Source: an uncultured Spartobacteria bacterium
GTDB lineage: Bacteria > Verrucomicrobiota > Verrucomicrobiia > Chthoniobacterales > JAATET01
DNA: 64,000 nt
Assembly: GCA_938011325.1 (NCBI GenBank)
Contig: CALLUD010000010.1
Span: forward strand, 1-64,000
Reading direction: 5' to 3'
A program made the translations under genes and the position numbers. The notes beneath the pieces are model-generated. The model had not been told where the DNA came from, made no database searches, and saw only the letters and a program-made list of their open reading frames with translations. Below are positions 9,277-18,426 of the stretch, in pieces (position 1 is the first letter of the stretch; every line of letters starts with the position of its first letter).

Positions 9277-10026
9277 CTATGCTGCCTCCTGATTCTCGGA
9301 CACGAGCGACCCGACCGTCTCACCCATCACGGCGCGGCGGATGTTTTCGGTGTTCGACATGTCAAACACGATAATCGGCATCTTGTTGTCCATGCAAAGG
9401 CTGAATGCCGTGGAATCCATCACCTGCAGCCGGCGGGCCAGCGCCTCGCTGTAGGAAATCCGCTCGAACTTCTTTGCGTTCGGATTCTTCAACGGATCGC
9501 AGTCGTAAATGCCATCGACCTTCGTCGCCTTCAGGATCACCTCCGCGCCGATCTCGTTCGCGCGCAGCGCGGCGGTCGTATCGGTCGAGAAGAACGGATT
9601 TCCGGTGCCCGCCACGAAAATGACCACATGCCCGAGCTCCAGATGCCGGACCGCCCGTCGCAGGATGAACGGCTCCGCGACGTTGTTCATCTCGATCGCG
9701 GTCTGCACGCGCACCGTCACGCCGATCTCCTCGAGTCCGCTCATCAAGGCCATGCCGTTGATCACCGTCGCGAGCATGCCCATGTAGTCGGCGGTCGTGC
9801 GGTTCATGCCGCGATGACTCGCGGAAAGTCCGCGCCAGATGTTGCCACCACCGACAACCACCGCCACTTCCACGCCCATCGCGCGAACCTCCGCGATTTG
9901 TTTGGCGATGGAATTGACGATCTGCGGCGAGATGTTGTCGCGACTGCCGGGTTCGCGCAGTGCTTCGCCGCTGATCTTGAGGACGATACGCTTGTATTTC
10001 GGAGTCGAGGAAGCGGGATCGGTCAT
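9277..10026 (-). CDS. pyrH: UMP kinase
   Basis: From ATG at 10026 the protein has 249 residues and is an amino-acid-kinase-fold UMP kinase, converting UMP to UDP with ATP. Visible motifs are YKRIVLKISGEAL near 10-22, VVVGGGNIWRG near 57-67, and the nucleotide-binding FVAGTGNPFFSTDTTAALRA region near 138-157. An upstream in-frame start at 10062 would add 12 residues not typical of the family. pyrH and frr are adjacent as in most bacteria. Confidence 0.97.
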   Translation of the reverse strand: MTDPASSTPKYKRIVLKISGEALREPGSRDNISPQIVNSIAKQIAEVRAMGVEVAVVVGGGNIWRGLSASHRGMNRTTADYMGMLATVINGMALMSGLEEIGVTVRVQTAIEMNNVAEPFILRRAVRHLELGHVVIFVAGTGNPFFSTDTTAALRANEIGAEVILKATKVDGIYDCDPLKNPNAKKFERISYSEALARRLQVMDSTAFSLCMDNKMPIIVFDMSNTENIRRAVMGETVGSLVSENQEAA

Positions 10027-10075
10027 CTGCTGCCCGCGGATCAAACCGGATCGCGCCAGCATTGGGAAGGAAAAT

Positions 10076-11020
10076 TCAGGTGCAGACCGCTCCGATTGCC
10101 ACCGCGTGGCCGCGAATCCACTCCCCTGCCGTCATGCGCCGGCCGCCCTCGCCTTGAATCGTGCGAAGCAGAACACTCCCTCCGCCCGCGCCGACGAGAA
10201 TGCCCGCCTCGTCCGCGCGCAATACCTGCCCGGCGGGTCCCCCCTCCCGGCGATGGACGATCGCGGAATGCACCTTCAGTCGCGCCGGACCGCCGTCGCG
10301 CAGAGGCATCTCGCAGAATGCGGATGGCCACGGATTCATCGCGCGAATGTGTCGCTCGATCGCACAGGCATCCCGGTTCCAATCGATGCGCCCATCTTCG
10401 CGATTGAGCCGGCCCGCATAGGTCGCCACGGCGTCATCCTGTGGCTCGCGGCGGGCGGTTCCCTGCTCGAATTGATCGAGTGCTTCCTCGAGAGCACTCG
10501 CGGCCAGATCGGCGAGCCGGTCGTGCAGCGTGCCGGCCGTTTCCCGGCGGCGAATCGGGATCCGCTTCGCCAGAATCATGTCGCCGGTGTCCAGCCCCTC
10601 CGCCATGTGCATGACCGTGATGCCCGTCTCGGCATCCCCGGCCAGGATTGCGGCCTGGATCGGCGCCGCGCCACGATGCCGTGGCAGAAGCGAAGCATGG
10701 AGGTTGATGCATGCGGTCTTCGGAATCTCGAGCACGCTTTTCGGGAGAATCTGCCCGTAGGCCATCACGACGATGAGGTCCGGCGAAAGCTCCCGCAGCT
10801 GCGCGACCGCCTCCTCGTTTCGGAGCCGCTCCGGTTGCAGCACGGGAATGCCCGCCTCGAGGGCGATTTCCTTGACCGCAGGCGCCTGCAACTTCCGGCC
10901 ACGTCCGGCCGGCCGGTCCGGCTGCGTCACGGTCGCGACCACATCCGTTGAGGCCCTCGCAATCAATGCACGCAGACTCGGCAGACCGATGTCGCCGGTC
11001 CCCATGAAAATGACTCGCAT
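10076..11020 (-). CDS. fmt: methionyl-tRNA formyltransferase
   Basis: The 314-aa protein matches Fmt, which formylates initiator Met-tRNA with 10-formyl-THF. Motifs are MRVIFMGTGDIGLPSL at the N-terminus, the catalytic INLHASLLPRHRGAAPIQAA segment near 106-125 (N, H and the following D of the formyltransferase triad family), and a C-terminal OB-type domain (MNPWPSAF onward). The partner peptide deformylase is elsewhere in the window (20584). It lies between adk and pyrH in a translation/nucleotide operon. Confidence 0.97.
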   Translation of the reverse strand: MRVIFMGTGDIGLPSLRALIARASTDVVATVTQPDRPAGRGRKLQAPAVKEIALEAGIPVLQPERLRNEEAVAQLRELSPDLIVVMAYGQILPKSVLEIPKTACINLHASLLPRHRGAAPIQAAILAGDAETGITVMHMAEGLDTGDMILAKRIPIRRRETAGTLHDRLADLAASALEEALDQFEQGTARREPQDDAVATYAGRLNREDGRIDWNRDACAIERHIRAMNPWPSAFCEMPLRDGGPARLKVHSAIVHRREGGPAGQVLRADEAGILVGAGGGSVLLRTIQGEGGRRMTAGEWIRGHAVAIGAVCT

Positions 11021-11035
11021 GCGTGATGGATGCGA

Positions 11036-11671
11036 TCAGGCCGCGCTGGCCGCCATCGTGTCGACGCCCTTTTCGAGATCGGCGAGCGTGTCCGCGGCAA
11101 CGAGCTGGGCAATCTTCGAAAACACGACGATCGGAGGCTGCGTGGCGTCGATCTGGCAGATCAAGTCCGACCCGTAAAATTCCAGCAGCGGCTTCGACTC
11201 CGACTCGTAGGTTTCGAGCCGGTGCCGGATCACGACCTCGCTGGCATCGTCGAGCCGGTTGTCCTTGATCGCGCGCTTGCGAAGCCGTTCCACGAGTTTC
11301 GAGCGATCCGGGCACGACAAATGAAACACGCGCTCCACGTCGATGAGATCCTCCATGAGCTCGGCCTGGCGGATGTTTCGCGGGATGCCATCGAGGACGA
11401 GATGATCGATGTCGGGCTTGAACGAGCCGGCCTCCGCAGCCTTCTGAATTCGATCGGCCCACAGCTCGACGGTGATTTCGTCCGGCACCAGCTCGCCGCG
11501 ACTGGAATACTCGACAAATTTCCGCCCGAGCCGGGTCCGGGTGTCTATCGAGCGGAAGACATCGCCGCAGGCGCAGTGGAAGAAGCGCGGAATCGAGCCT
11601 AGAGTTTTTCCCTGGGTGCCCTTGCCGCTGCCAGGGGCGCCGAATATGAGATACGTGCGATACTTTTGCAT
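11036..11671 (-). CDS. adk: adenylate kinase family nucleoside monophosphate kinase
   Basis: From ATG at 11671 the protein is 211 aa. The P-loop GAPGSGKGTQG is near residues 10-20, followed by CGDVFRS (NMP-binding), LVLDGIPRNIRQAE and a short LID segment (KDNRLDDASEVVIRHRL). The short LID lacks the four-cysteine zinc site of some bacterial enzymes. Adk interconverts ATP+AMP and 2 ADP. The family match is clear, but sequence alone does not exclude another NMP specificity. A longer start at 11746 is possible but adds 25 atypical residues. It is the first gene of adk-fmt-pyrH-frr-trx-like. Confidence 0.85.
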   Translation of the reverse strand: MQKYRTYLIFGAPGSGKGTQGKTLGSIPRFFHCACGDVFRSIDTRTRLGRKFVEYSSRGELVPDEITVELWADRIQKAAEAGSFKPDIDHLVLDGIPRNIRQAELMEDLIDVERVFHLSCPDRSKLVERLRKRAIKDNRLDDASEVVIRHRLETYESESKPLLEFYGSDLICQIDATQPPIVVFSKIAQLVAADTLADLEKGVDTMAASAA

Positions 11672-11696
11672 GGAGGAACGACAGAATGTTTCGCCG

Positions 11697-11711
11697 ACGG
11701 TCGCCGACCGT
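11697..11711. promoter_or_regulatory. interrupted palindrome ACGGTC-N3-GACCGT upstream of adk
   Basis: A 6-bp inverted repeat with a 3-bp spacer lies in the 137-bp divergent region, 26 bp before the adk ATG. It could be a protein-binding site or a leader hairpin. Only the symmetry supports it. Confidence 0.35.
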
Positions 11712-11750
11712 TCCAATATCAACAATAACGCGCTCTCTCTGTCCACGGGT

Positions 11751-11779
11751 TTGACAACCCCGCCGGGCGCCCCTAAACG
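11751..11779 (+). promoter_or_regulatory. sigma70-like promoter for tandem GspE ATPase operon
   Basis: A perfect -35 hexamer TTGACA (11751-11756) is followed by a 17-bp spacer and a weak -10, TAAACG (11774-11779). It ends 29 bp before the GTG start at 11809. The -10 matches only half the consensus. Confidence 0.5.
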
Positions 11780-11808
11780 AAAAGACTCACCTCGAACCTT
11801 TCTTCCCA

Positions 11809-13467
11809 GTGCCGCTGAATGACGATTATGTAGTTGATATCCTCCTCGAAGCAGGGCTGATCAATCGCCCGCAGGTTCAGGAGGCCCGTGACGAAGCCGG
11901 CGACGGCAATGTGGTGGACGTGCTCGTAAGAAAGGGTCTCGTCACGAACGAAGACGTTTCCAAGACGCTCGCCGCCAACAGCGGCATGGAATTCGTCGAC
12001 GTGTCGCAGCTTACGATTCCGCCGAACATCACCGGCATTCTCCAGCCGCAGGACGCCCGCCGCTACCGCGCGCTGCCCATCGCCGAGCGTGAGGATGGCG
12101 TGACCATCGCGATCGCCGACCCGATGGATTTCGAGACGTTCGACAGCCTGAGCTTCCTGCTCAAGCGAGAGGTCGAGTTTGTCTGCACCACTCCCGAGGC
12201 ACTCGACCAGGCCCTGAATCAATACTACGGCCCGGCCGATGGCGATGTCTCCGGCAACGAGGGATTCGACGTCAACGAGGAATCCGCGGAAGGCGACGCG
12301 CCCATCATCAAGATGGTGACGACGCTGCTCCTCGAGGCCTACAAGAACCGGGCGAGTGACATTCACCTGGAACCGCTCGAAAAGAGCTTCCGCGTTCGCT
12401 TCCGTATCGACGGCGTGCTTCAAGAAATGCAGAGCCCGCCAAAGAAACTTCAGGCCGCCATCATCAGTCGTCTGAAGATCATGACCGGCACGATGAGCAT
12501 CGCCGAGAAGCGCCTCCCGCAGGACGGCCGCATCCAGGTGAAGGTCGGCAAGAACGCCATCGACCTGCGCGTTTCCACAATCCCGACCGTCCACGGCGAG
12601 AGCGTCGTCATGCGTATTCTCGACAAGTCGGCGCTCCTGCTCGGTCTGCCGCAGCTCGGCTTCCTCAGCGACGACCAGCAAAAGTTCGAGCAGCTCATTC
12701 AGCTGCCCGACGGCATCATTCTCGTCACCGGTCCGACCGGCTCGGGCAAAACGACCACGCTCTACGCGTGCTTGAATTACATCAACAAACCCGACCGCAA
12801 GCTCATCACCGTCGAGGACCCGGTCGAATACCAGATGTCGGGCATCAACCAGGTGCAGGTGAATGCCGAGATTGGCATGACGTTCCCCGCCGCGCTGCGG
12901 TCCATTCTCCGCCAGGCGCCGAACATCATCATGATCGGTGAGATTCGTGACGCCGAGACCGCGAGCATCGCGATCAACGCGTCCCTCACCGGCCACCTCG
13001 TGCTTTCCACGCTTCACACGAACGACGCGCCGAGCGCCATCCCCCGTCTCGTCGACATCGGCGTGCAACCGTTCCTCGTGTCGAGTTCCGTCCGCGCCGC
13101 GATGGCGCAGCGACTTGTCCGCAGCCTCTGCAAAAAATGCAAGGCCCCCGCTGAACTCACCGAATACGAGCTGCACACCCTCGGCCTCGAGGCCAGCCAG
13201 CTGGCAAATGCCAGTCCGATGAAACCCGTCGGCTGTGAAGCCTGCCGCGGCAAGGGTTACAAGGGCCGAATGGGCATCTTTGAAATTTTCACGATCGACG
13301 ACGAAATTCGTCACATGATCAACAACAACGCTTCCACGATCACCCTCCGGCACCGCGCTCGTGAGCTTGGCATGCGCACTCTTCGCGAGGACGGCGTTCG
13401 CAAGGTCCTCGCCGGTCTCACCACCGCCGAGGAAGTGATCACCACCACGATGACCGATCAGGCCTGA
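11809..13467 (+). CDS. GspE/PilB-type secretion or pilus assembly ATPase (first of tandem pair)
   Basis: The 552-aa protein starts at GTG 11809. An MshEN-like N-terminal region (VDILLEAGLINRPQVQEA, about 1-150) precedes a type II/IV secretion ATPase core. Walker A GPTGSGKTTT is near 308-317, the Asp box ITVEDPVEYQMSGINQ and a Walker B-type IIMIGEIRDAETA follow. A C-terminal zinc tetracysteine (CKKC ... CEAC, about 442-476) is present. Such cytoplasmic hexamers drive pilus or pseudopilus assembly. The next gene is a paralogue 4 bp downstream. No platform or pilin gene is adjacent, so the machine served is not evident. Confidence 0.93.
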   Translation: MPLNDDYVVDILLEAGLINRPQVQEARDEAGDGNVVDVLVRKGLVTNEDVSKTLAANSGMEFVDVSQLTIPPNITGILQPQDARRYRALPIAEREDGVTIAIADPMDFETFDSLSFLLKREVEFVCTTPEALDQALNQYYGPADGDVSGNEGFDVNEESAEGDAPIIKMVTTLLLEAYKNRASDIHLEPLEKSFRVRFRIDGVLQEMQSPPKKLQAAIISRLKIMTGTMSIAEKRLPQDGRIQVKVGKNAIDLRVSTIPTVHGESVVMRILDKSALLLGLPQLGFLSDDQQKFEQLIQLPDGIILVTGPTGSGKTTTLYACLNYINKPDRKLITVEDPVEYQMSGINQVQVNAEIGMTFPAALRSILRQAPNIIMIGEIRDAETASIAINASLTGHLVLSTLHTNDAPSAIPRLVDIGVQPFLVSSSVRAAMAQRLVRSLCKKCKAPAELTEYELHTLGLEASQLANASPMKPVGCEACRGKGYKGRMGIFEIFTIDDEIRHMINNNASTITLRHRARELGMRTLREDGVRKVLAGLTTAEEVITTTMTDQA

Positions 13468-13471
13468 CCCC

Positions 13472-15166
13472 ATGAACACCACTCAAGTTCTCGAAATCCT
13501 CAAAGACGCCGGAGTCCTCGGAGCCGCGGAGGCGGAGGATCTGGAGCGCGAATGCGCAGAGACCGGCAAGCCGGTCGAGGTCGCAGTCGTCAACTCGGGC
13601 TACCTCACGGAGGATGTCTTTTACCAGACGCTCGCCGACTCCATCGGCGGCGAACGCTACGACCTGCGCGAGTTTGAGCCGGCTCCCGAGACGCTTGCGC
13701 TCATTCCCGGCGGTCTCGCCCGTCTCCATGGGGCATTGCCGATCGGCGCTTCGGAAAACACGATTTATGTCGCCCTCTCGGATCCGTTGAACGGCCAGGT
13801 CGTCGAAGACCTGCGCTTTGCGCTGGGTCGTGACATCCAGCCGTGCGTCGGCCAGCCGCTCTCGCGCATCCAGGAAATCATCGACGCGAGCTACGGCACC
13901 GAGGACACGAGCATGGAGGAAATCCTCGCCCAGCTCGGTGAAACGAAGCTCGAACTGGCCGAGGGCGAGATCGACAGTTTCAATCCCGCAGCCGCCGCGG
14001 CGGAGGCCAATGCGACGCCGATCATCCGCTACGTCGACCTCATTCTCGACAAGGCGATTCAGGCGCGAGCGAGCGACATTCACTTCGAGCCGTTCGAAAA
14101 CGAGTTCAAGGTCCGCTACCGCGTGGACGGCGCGCTCTACGAAATGGATCCGCCTCCGCGGCACCTCGCGATGCCGGTTATTTCCCGCGTGAAGGTGCTC
14201 TCGAACCTCAACATCGCCGAGCGCCGACTCCCGCAGGACGGTCGCATTCAGCGCGTGATCGGCGGCAAGCAGGTCGACCTGCGTGTTTCGACGCTGCCAA
14301 CCCAGTTTGGCGAAAGCGTCGTGCTTCGCGTGCTCGATCGCTCCTCGGTGAACCTCGACCTCGATGCGCTCGGGATGCCCGATTACATCAAGAGCTACAT
14401 CCTCGAGACCATCGAGAAGCCGAACGGCATCTTCATTGTCACCGGCCCCACCGGCTCCGGAAAGACGACCACCCTCTACGCCTGCCTGCGTCGAATCAAC
14501 ACGATCGACGTGAAGCTCCTCACCGCCGAGGACCCGGTCGAATACGAAATCGAGGGCATCATCCAGGTGCCGATCCACGAAGGCATCGGCCTCACGTTCT
14601 CCCGCGTGCTCCGCGCCTTCCTGCGTCAGGACCCGGACCGCATCCTCGTCGGTGAGACCCGCGACATGGAAACGGCGCAGATCGCCATTCAGGCGTCGCT
14701 CACCGGTCACCTCGTCTTTACAACGCTGCACACCAACGACGCCACCGGCGCGGTCACGCGTCTTGTGGACATGGGCATCGAGCCCTTCCTCATCTCGGCG
14801 TCGCTGGAAGGCGTGCTGGCCCAGCGACTCATTCGCCGCATCTGCAACAACTGCCGCGAGGCCTACGAGCCCAGCGAGGCACTGTTGCAGCAACTCGGCC
14901 TGTCGCCCTACGACATCGGCGACAAGAACTTCTACTACGGCAAGGGTTGCGAAGCCTGCAACTACACCGGCTACAAGGGCCGAAAAGGCATCTACGAGCT
15001 TCTGCGAATCTCCGATCCGATCCGCGAGCTGATCAACCAGCGCGCCTCGGGCGTCGTCATGCGCCAGAAAGCCATCGAGCTTGGCATGACCACCCTGCGC
15101 GAGGACGGCCTGCGCTCGATCTTCGCGGGCGACACGACAATCGAAGAAGTGCTCAAGTATACCTGA
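13472..15166 (+). CDS. GspE/PilB-type secretion or pilus assembly ATPase (second of tandem pair)
   Basis: This 564-aa paralogue of the preceding gene has the same order. An MshEN-like N-terminal domain (VLEILKDAGVLGAAEAEDLE) is followed by Walker A GPTGSGKTTT near 325, the Asp box LTAEDPVEYEIEGIIQ, RILVGETRDMETAQIA, HTNDATGAVTRLVDM, and a tetracysteine CNNC ... CEAC near 462-497. It starts 4 bp after the first gene's stop and ends before a strong terminator. The two proteins differ enough to suggest distinct roles or a hetero-oligomer rather than a recent duplication. Confidence 0.93.
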   Translation: MNTTQVLEILKDAGVLGAAEAEDLERECAETGKPVEVAVVNSGYLTEDVFYQTLADSIGGERYDLREFEPAPETLALIPGGLARLHGALPIGASENTIYVALSDPLNGQVVEDLRFALGRDIQPCVGQPLSRIQEIIDASYGTEDTSMEEILAQLGETKLELAEGEIDSFNPAAAAAEANATPIIRYVDLILDKAIQARASDIHFEPFENEFKVRYRVDGALYEMDPPPRHLAMPVISRVKVLSNLNIAERRLPQDGRIQRVIGGKQVDLRVSTLPTQFGESVVLRVLDRSSVNLDLDALGMPDYIKSYILETIEKPNGIFIVTGPTGSGKTTTLYACLRRINTIDVKLLTAEDPVEYEIEGIIQVPIHEGIGLTFSRVLRAFLRQDPDRILVGETRDMETAQIAIQASLTGHLVFTTLHTNDATGAVTRLVDMGIEPFLISASLEGVLAQRLIRRICNNCREAYEPSEALLQQLGLSPYDIGDKNFYYGKGCEACNYTGYKGRKGIYELLRISDPIRELINQRASGVVMRQKAIELGMTTLREDGLRSIFAGDTTIEEVLKYT

Positions 15167-15180
15167 TCGCTCTTCTCCAA

Positions 15181-15230
15181 AGGCCTTGAGATGGGCGTCC
15201 TTTCGCGGGACGCCCATTTTCTTTTCAAGG
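15181..15230 (+). terminator. strong Rho-independent terminator after the tandem ATPases
   Basis: ATGGGCGTCC (15191-15200) pairs perfectly with GGACGCCCAT (15208-15217) around a 7-nt loop, followed by TTTCTTTT on the plus strand. Flanking AGGCCTTGAG and TTCAAGGCCT extend the stem imperfectly. It lies 15 bp past the 15166 stop and abuts the end of the convergent HEAT-like gene. Confidence 0.9.
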
Positions 15231-17105
15231 CCTCAGCGCTTCATCGAGCTTCCGGCGTGCGGTCTCCACCTCACCCTTGAGCTCCGGCATTTCGGCCAGC
15301 CGGTCCAGCGCCTGATAAAGCCGCGGGTCCGGCACCGCAGTCACTTTGGCGAGGAGGTGTCGGGTCGTGTCGATATCCCCACCGGCCAGCTCGAAAGCCT
15401 CGAGCAGGTAATCCGCACGCATGCCAGGCTCCGTGGGGCTTTTCTCGACCATGTCCGCCAGCGCCCGCGCTGCAGATTGCCGCTGCGCCGGGTCGCTCTG
15501 CTCCTTCGCACGACTCACCAGCAGCATCCATCCCTCTGCGCCACCCGACCACTTGCCCATCGCAGTGAACCACGCAGCCCACTCATCCGGTTCGTCGGGA
15601 AATGCACCCGCCAGCATTTCCAGATCCTGCCCGCTTCCCGCCAGCAGGCCGAGAAGCACCCATCGTTTGTCGGACACCTGCTCCGCGGCAATCGCCTCCC
15701 GAATCGCCGCAAGCGCCGTCGGATCCCCGGTGGCGATTTGCCGCTCCAGCGCACGGGTCAAAGCCGCCTCATCCTTCGGCAAGGCCGCCAGAAGCTGGAG
15801 AAGAACCGGAACATCTGCCGGTGTGGAAAGTTTCACCACGCCTGAAATGGCCGCGCGGTGCAGTCGGGAATCCGGCGACGGCAGGGCTTTCACCAACCGG
15901 TCAAAGACCCCCCGCTCGCGTCGCTCAACCAAAACGTCGATCAACAAAATCGACTGCTCGTCCGCATCGAGAGCCGAAAGCAGGTGCGCACCCGCCTCCG
16001 GCGCGCGCCAATTCACAAGGGCGCCCTCCACTTCACGCGGATGGCTCTTCGCCAACAGCAGCAAGGCCGGCAACTCCGCGCTGCCCCCGCATTTCGAGAA
16101 TGCCGCGCACGCAACAGGAACCAAGCCTGCATCGGATCCCGCCATCCGAACGAGGTCGGAAACGAGCGATGGATCGTCCGTCAGTTGACTCGCCACTGCG
16201 ATCCGGCGGTCATCGGGCAGCCTGGGCAGCAGATCCACCACCTCACGCCCCATCGACGGATCCCGCTGCAATGCTGCGACGGCGGCCCGGAAGAGTGACT
16301 CATTCGCGGACGTGAGATCTTCGAGCGCACGCGTCCTCATTTCCGTGGGATCGAGCCGAAACCGGGCGAGAAAAACCGCGCCCTCAAGCGCCGCCGGTAA
16401 ATTCTCAACCGAAGCCAGCCGTTCCAGCTGCCGCATCGCGAGCTCACGCGTTTCCTCGACATCCGCAAGGCGCCGCAATGCCACAACAGCCGCGTCGCCC
16501 AGAATTTCACGAACTTCGCGACTTCCCGCCCGGGCCGCTCCTTCCACCAGCGTTTGCGCCGCTGCGGGGTCACCGGATCGCACCAATGCGGTCGCCGCCG
16601 CGCGAACGACCTCCAGCGATTCGGCGCTGCCGAGCGTCTTCGCCACCGACATCAACGCAGCATCGTCAAAGGGTGCCACCATGGCGTTCAGCGCGTCCAC
16701 CCTGGCGGCGTCTGATTTCGCCAGCGTCCCGGCCAGCACCGCGTTGCTCTCCTCGTCGCCAATCGCCCGAAGGATCGCCGCCCCGGCGCGAAGCTGCCCG
16801 GGCCGGTCAAGCATTGCCGCCGCGGGCTCCCGCAGCGTGGCATCCGCAAAGGCGACCGCATAAAGCGACACGAGACTCTTCGCGTCCGCCGTGGCATCGC
16901 TTGCAAAAAAATCAACAAGTGCCGTCACGAAATCCGACCGCACCGCCGGATCAGAAAATCCGGTCCGCACGGTTTCCTCCAGCGCGGCGACCGCTTCGCG
17001 GTTCTCACCGGGCTTCCATGACTTCAAGGCATCCAGCGTCTCCGTCGGCGTCGCGGCGATCGTGGCCGACATCGACAGGAGCAGCATCCACACGCCGGGC
17101 TTCAT
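15225..17105 (-). CDS. exported HEAT-like alpha-helical repeat protein
   Basis: From ATG at 17105 the product is about 626 aa. It begins with a signal peptide (MKPGVWMLLLSMSATIAA) and then consists almost wholly of alanine- and leucine-rich helical pairs with D/E-rich turns. The pattern resembles HEAT/armadillo-type repeats, for example DAALMSVAKTLGSAESLEVV. No catalytic motif was seen. The start overlaps the stop of the upstream Gfo/Idh/MocA gene (TGATG), implying coupling. Such repeat proteins usually act as scaffolds; partner and function are unknown. A longer start at 17120 would place five residues before the signal peptide. Confidence 0.75.
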   Translation of the reverse strand: MKPGVWMLLLSMSATIAATPTETLDALKSWKPGENREAVAALEETVRTGFSDPAVRSDFVTALVDFFASDATADAKSLVSLYAVAFADATLREPAAAMLDRPGQLRAGAAILRAIGDEESNAVLAGTLAKSDAARVDALNAMVAPFDDAALMSVAKTLGSAESLEVVRAAATALVRSGDPAAAQTLVEGAARAGSREVREILGDAAVVALRRLADVEETRELAMRQLERLASVENLPAALEGAVFLARFRLDPTEMRTRALEDLTSANESLFRAAVAALQRDPSMGREVVDLLPRLPDDRRIAVASQLTDDPSLVSDLVRMAGSDAGLVPVACAAFSKCGGSAELPALLLLAKSHPREVEGALVNWRAPEAGAHLLSALDADEQSILLIDVLVERRERGVFDRLVKALPSPDSRLHRAAISGVVKLSTPADVPVLLQLLAALPKDEAALTRALERQIATGDPTALAAIREAIAAEQVSDKRWVLLGLLAGSGQDLEMLAGAFPDEPDEWAAWFTAMGKWSGGAEGWMLLVSRAKEQSDPAQRQSAARALADMVEKSPTEPGMRADYLLEAFELAGGDIDTTRHLLAKVTAVPDPRLYQALDRLAEMPELKGEVETARRKLDEALRP

Positions 17106-18412
17106 CAGATAAGACTCCACGGTGCACGCATTTCCCGACCGAGCAGCGGGAGCAATGCGGGGTCGTCGATAATCAATTCGGAAGCCGCGTCCCAGTGGAT
17201 CGGCTTTTCGAACCGCATCGCCAGATCGGCCAGCAGACCGAGCGTCGCGCTGCGATGGCCCGCTTCAACGGAGCAAATCGGCTGCCGGCGCGTGCGGATG
17301 CAGTCGAACCAGTCGCTGAAATGATTCGTGCTCACGGGCAGAAGATCCTCCGTGGGCCGGAAACGCACTTCCTTCAAATGCCCCGGTCGTGTTTCAAGCA
17401 GGTCGCCGCGCGCGGCAATCGCGACTCCTTCCGTGCCGACAAACGCAATCATTCCGCCGGCGTAAGGCATTCCGCATTTCATCGGCAGTCCGCCCGGCCA
17501 GATCCACGTCAACTCCGCGACATCTCCTCCAGGCGGCAGAATCCACTCCGGCCCACTCCCGTCGAAGCCGAGCGCCCATTGCGCGATGTTCGGATGATGC
17601 GGCGTCCAGTCCGTCACGCGTCCGCCGGCAAACCCGATGTAATCGCGCCAATGCGGGTAATCGTGCCCGCGCATGTCACCGGCGGGCTCGAGTTCCGCGC
17701 TGTAAGGCACGACCTGCGACGGCCCCAGCCAGAAGTCCCAGTTCAGGCCGTCCGGCACCGGCTCGGCGGCCACGTTATACGGCATTGCGGGCGTCTGCGG
17801 GACATCGACCCAGATCTCCTTGAGATCACCCAGATACCCGCTGCATGCGAGTTGTGCGGCAACACGAAACGCACGCTCCGACCGCTGCTGGCTGCCGACT
17901 TGAAAGACACAGGCATATTGCTCGACAGCGTCGCAGATCGCGCGTCCCTCGCGAACCGTGATGGCAAGCGGCTTCTCGCAATAGACATCCTTTCCGGCGC
18001 GGATGGCTTCCACCGCAATGATCGAGTGCCAGTGGTCGGGCGTCGCGATGACGACGGCGTCGACTTCCGGCATGGCGAGAAGTTCGCGAAAATCCTCCAC
18101 CGCCGCGACACCCCGGTATGCGGATTTTCCGGTTTCCGCAGCATACGCCTGTTCAATCTCGGACTTCGCGAGTTCGCGCCGAAAGCGATCCACGTCGCAA
18201 ACCCCGATAATCTGCACGTCGTCCCGGTGCACCAAGCCTTCCCGGTGCATCGTCATCTGCTTGCCCATGCCAATCAGGCCGAGGCCAATGCGCTCGCTCG
18301 GCGCGGAGTTGGGCGATTGTCCGAACACGCGGCGCGGAACGATCGTCGGAAAAAGGCATGCCCCCACGGCGGCCAGCGAACCTCGACGAAGGAACTCCCG
18401 GCGGCGCAACAT
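17105..18412 (-). CDS. Tat-exported Gfo/Idh/MocA family oxidoreductase
   Basis: The 435-aa protein has a twin-arginine-type leader (LRRREFLRRGSLAAVG, then a hydrophobic stretch). An NAD(P)-binding Rossmann fold (IGLGLIGMGKQM near 42-53), ATPDHWHS near 125 and the family motif YCEKPLAITVREGR near 143-157 follow. The C-terminal Gfo/Idh/MocA beta domain includes WPHWRDYIGFAGGRVTDW-like residues. Tat-exported members are abundant in Planctomycetes and Verrucomicrobia and are linked to carbohydrate or inositol turnover; the substrate cannot be read here. It lies 14 bp after hemB on the same strand and is coupled to the HEAT-like gene. Confidence 0.9.
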   Translation of the reverse strand: MLRRREFLRRGSLAAVGACLFPTIVPRRVFGQSPNSAPSERIGLGLIGMGKQMTMHREGLVHRDDVQIIGVCDVDRFRRELAKSEIEQAYAAETGKSAYRGVAAVEDFRELLAMPEVDAVVIATPDHWHSIIAVEAIRAGKDVYCEKPLAITVREGRAICDAVEQYACVFQVGSQQRSERAFRVAAQLACSGYLGDLKEIWVDVPQTPAMPYNVAAEPVPDGLNWDFWLGPSQVVPYSAELEPAGDMRGHDYPHWRDYIGFAGGRVTDWTPHHPNIAQWALGFDGSGPEWILPPGGDVAELTWIWPGGLPMKCGMPYAGGMIAFVGTEGVAIAARGDLLETRPGHLKEVRFRPTEDLLPVSTNHFSDWFDCIRTRRQPICSVEAGHRSATLGLLADLAMRFEKPIHWDAASELIIDDPALLPLLGREMRAPWSLI

Positions 18413-18426
18413 TTCGATTCCTCCGT

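Noticed and set aside
11773..15217. Two long minus-strand frames opposite the tandem ATPases
   Set aside because: Phase-matched antisense frames lacking stops because of high GC; the plus-strand ATPases are unambiguous.
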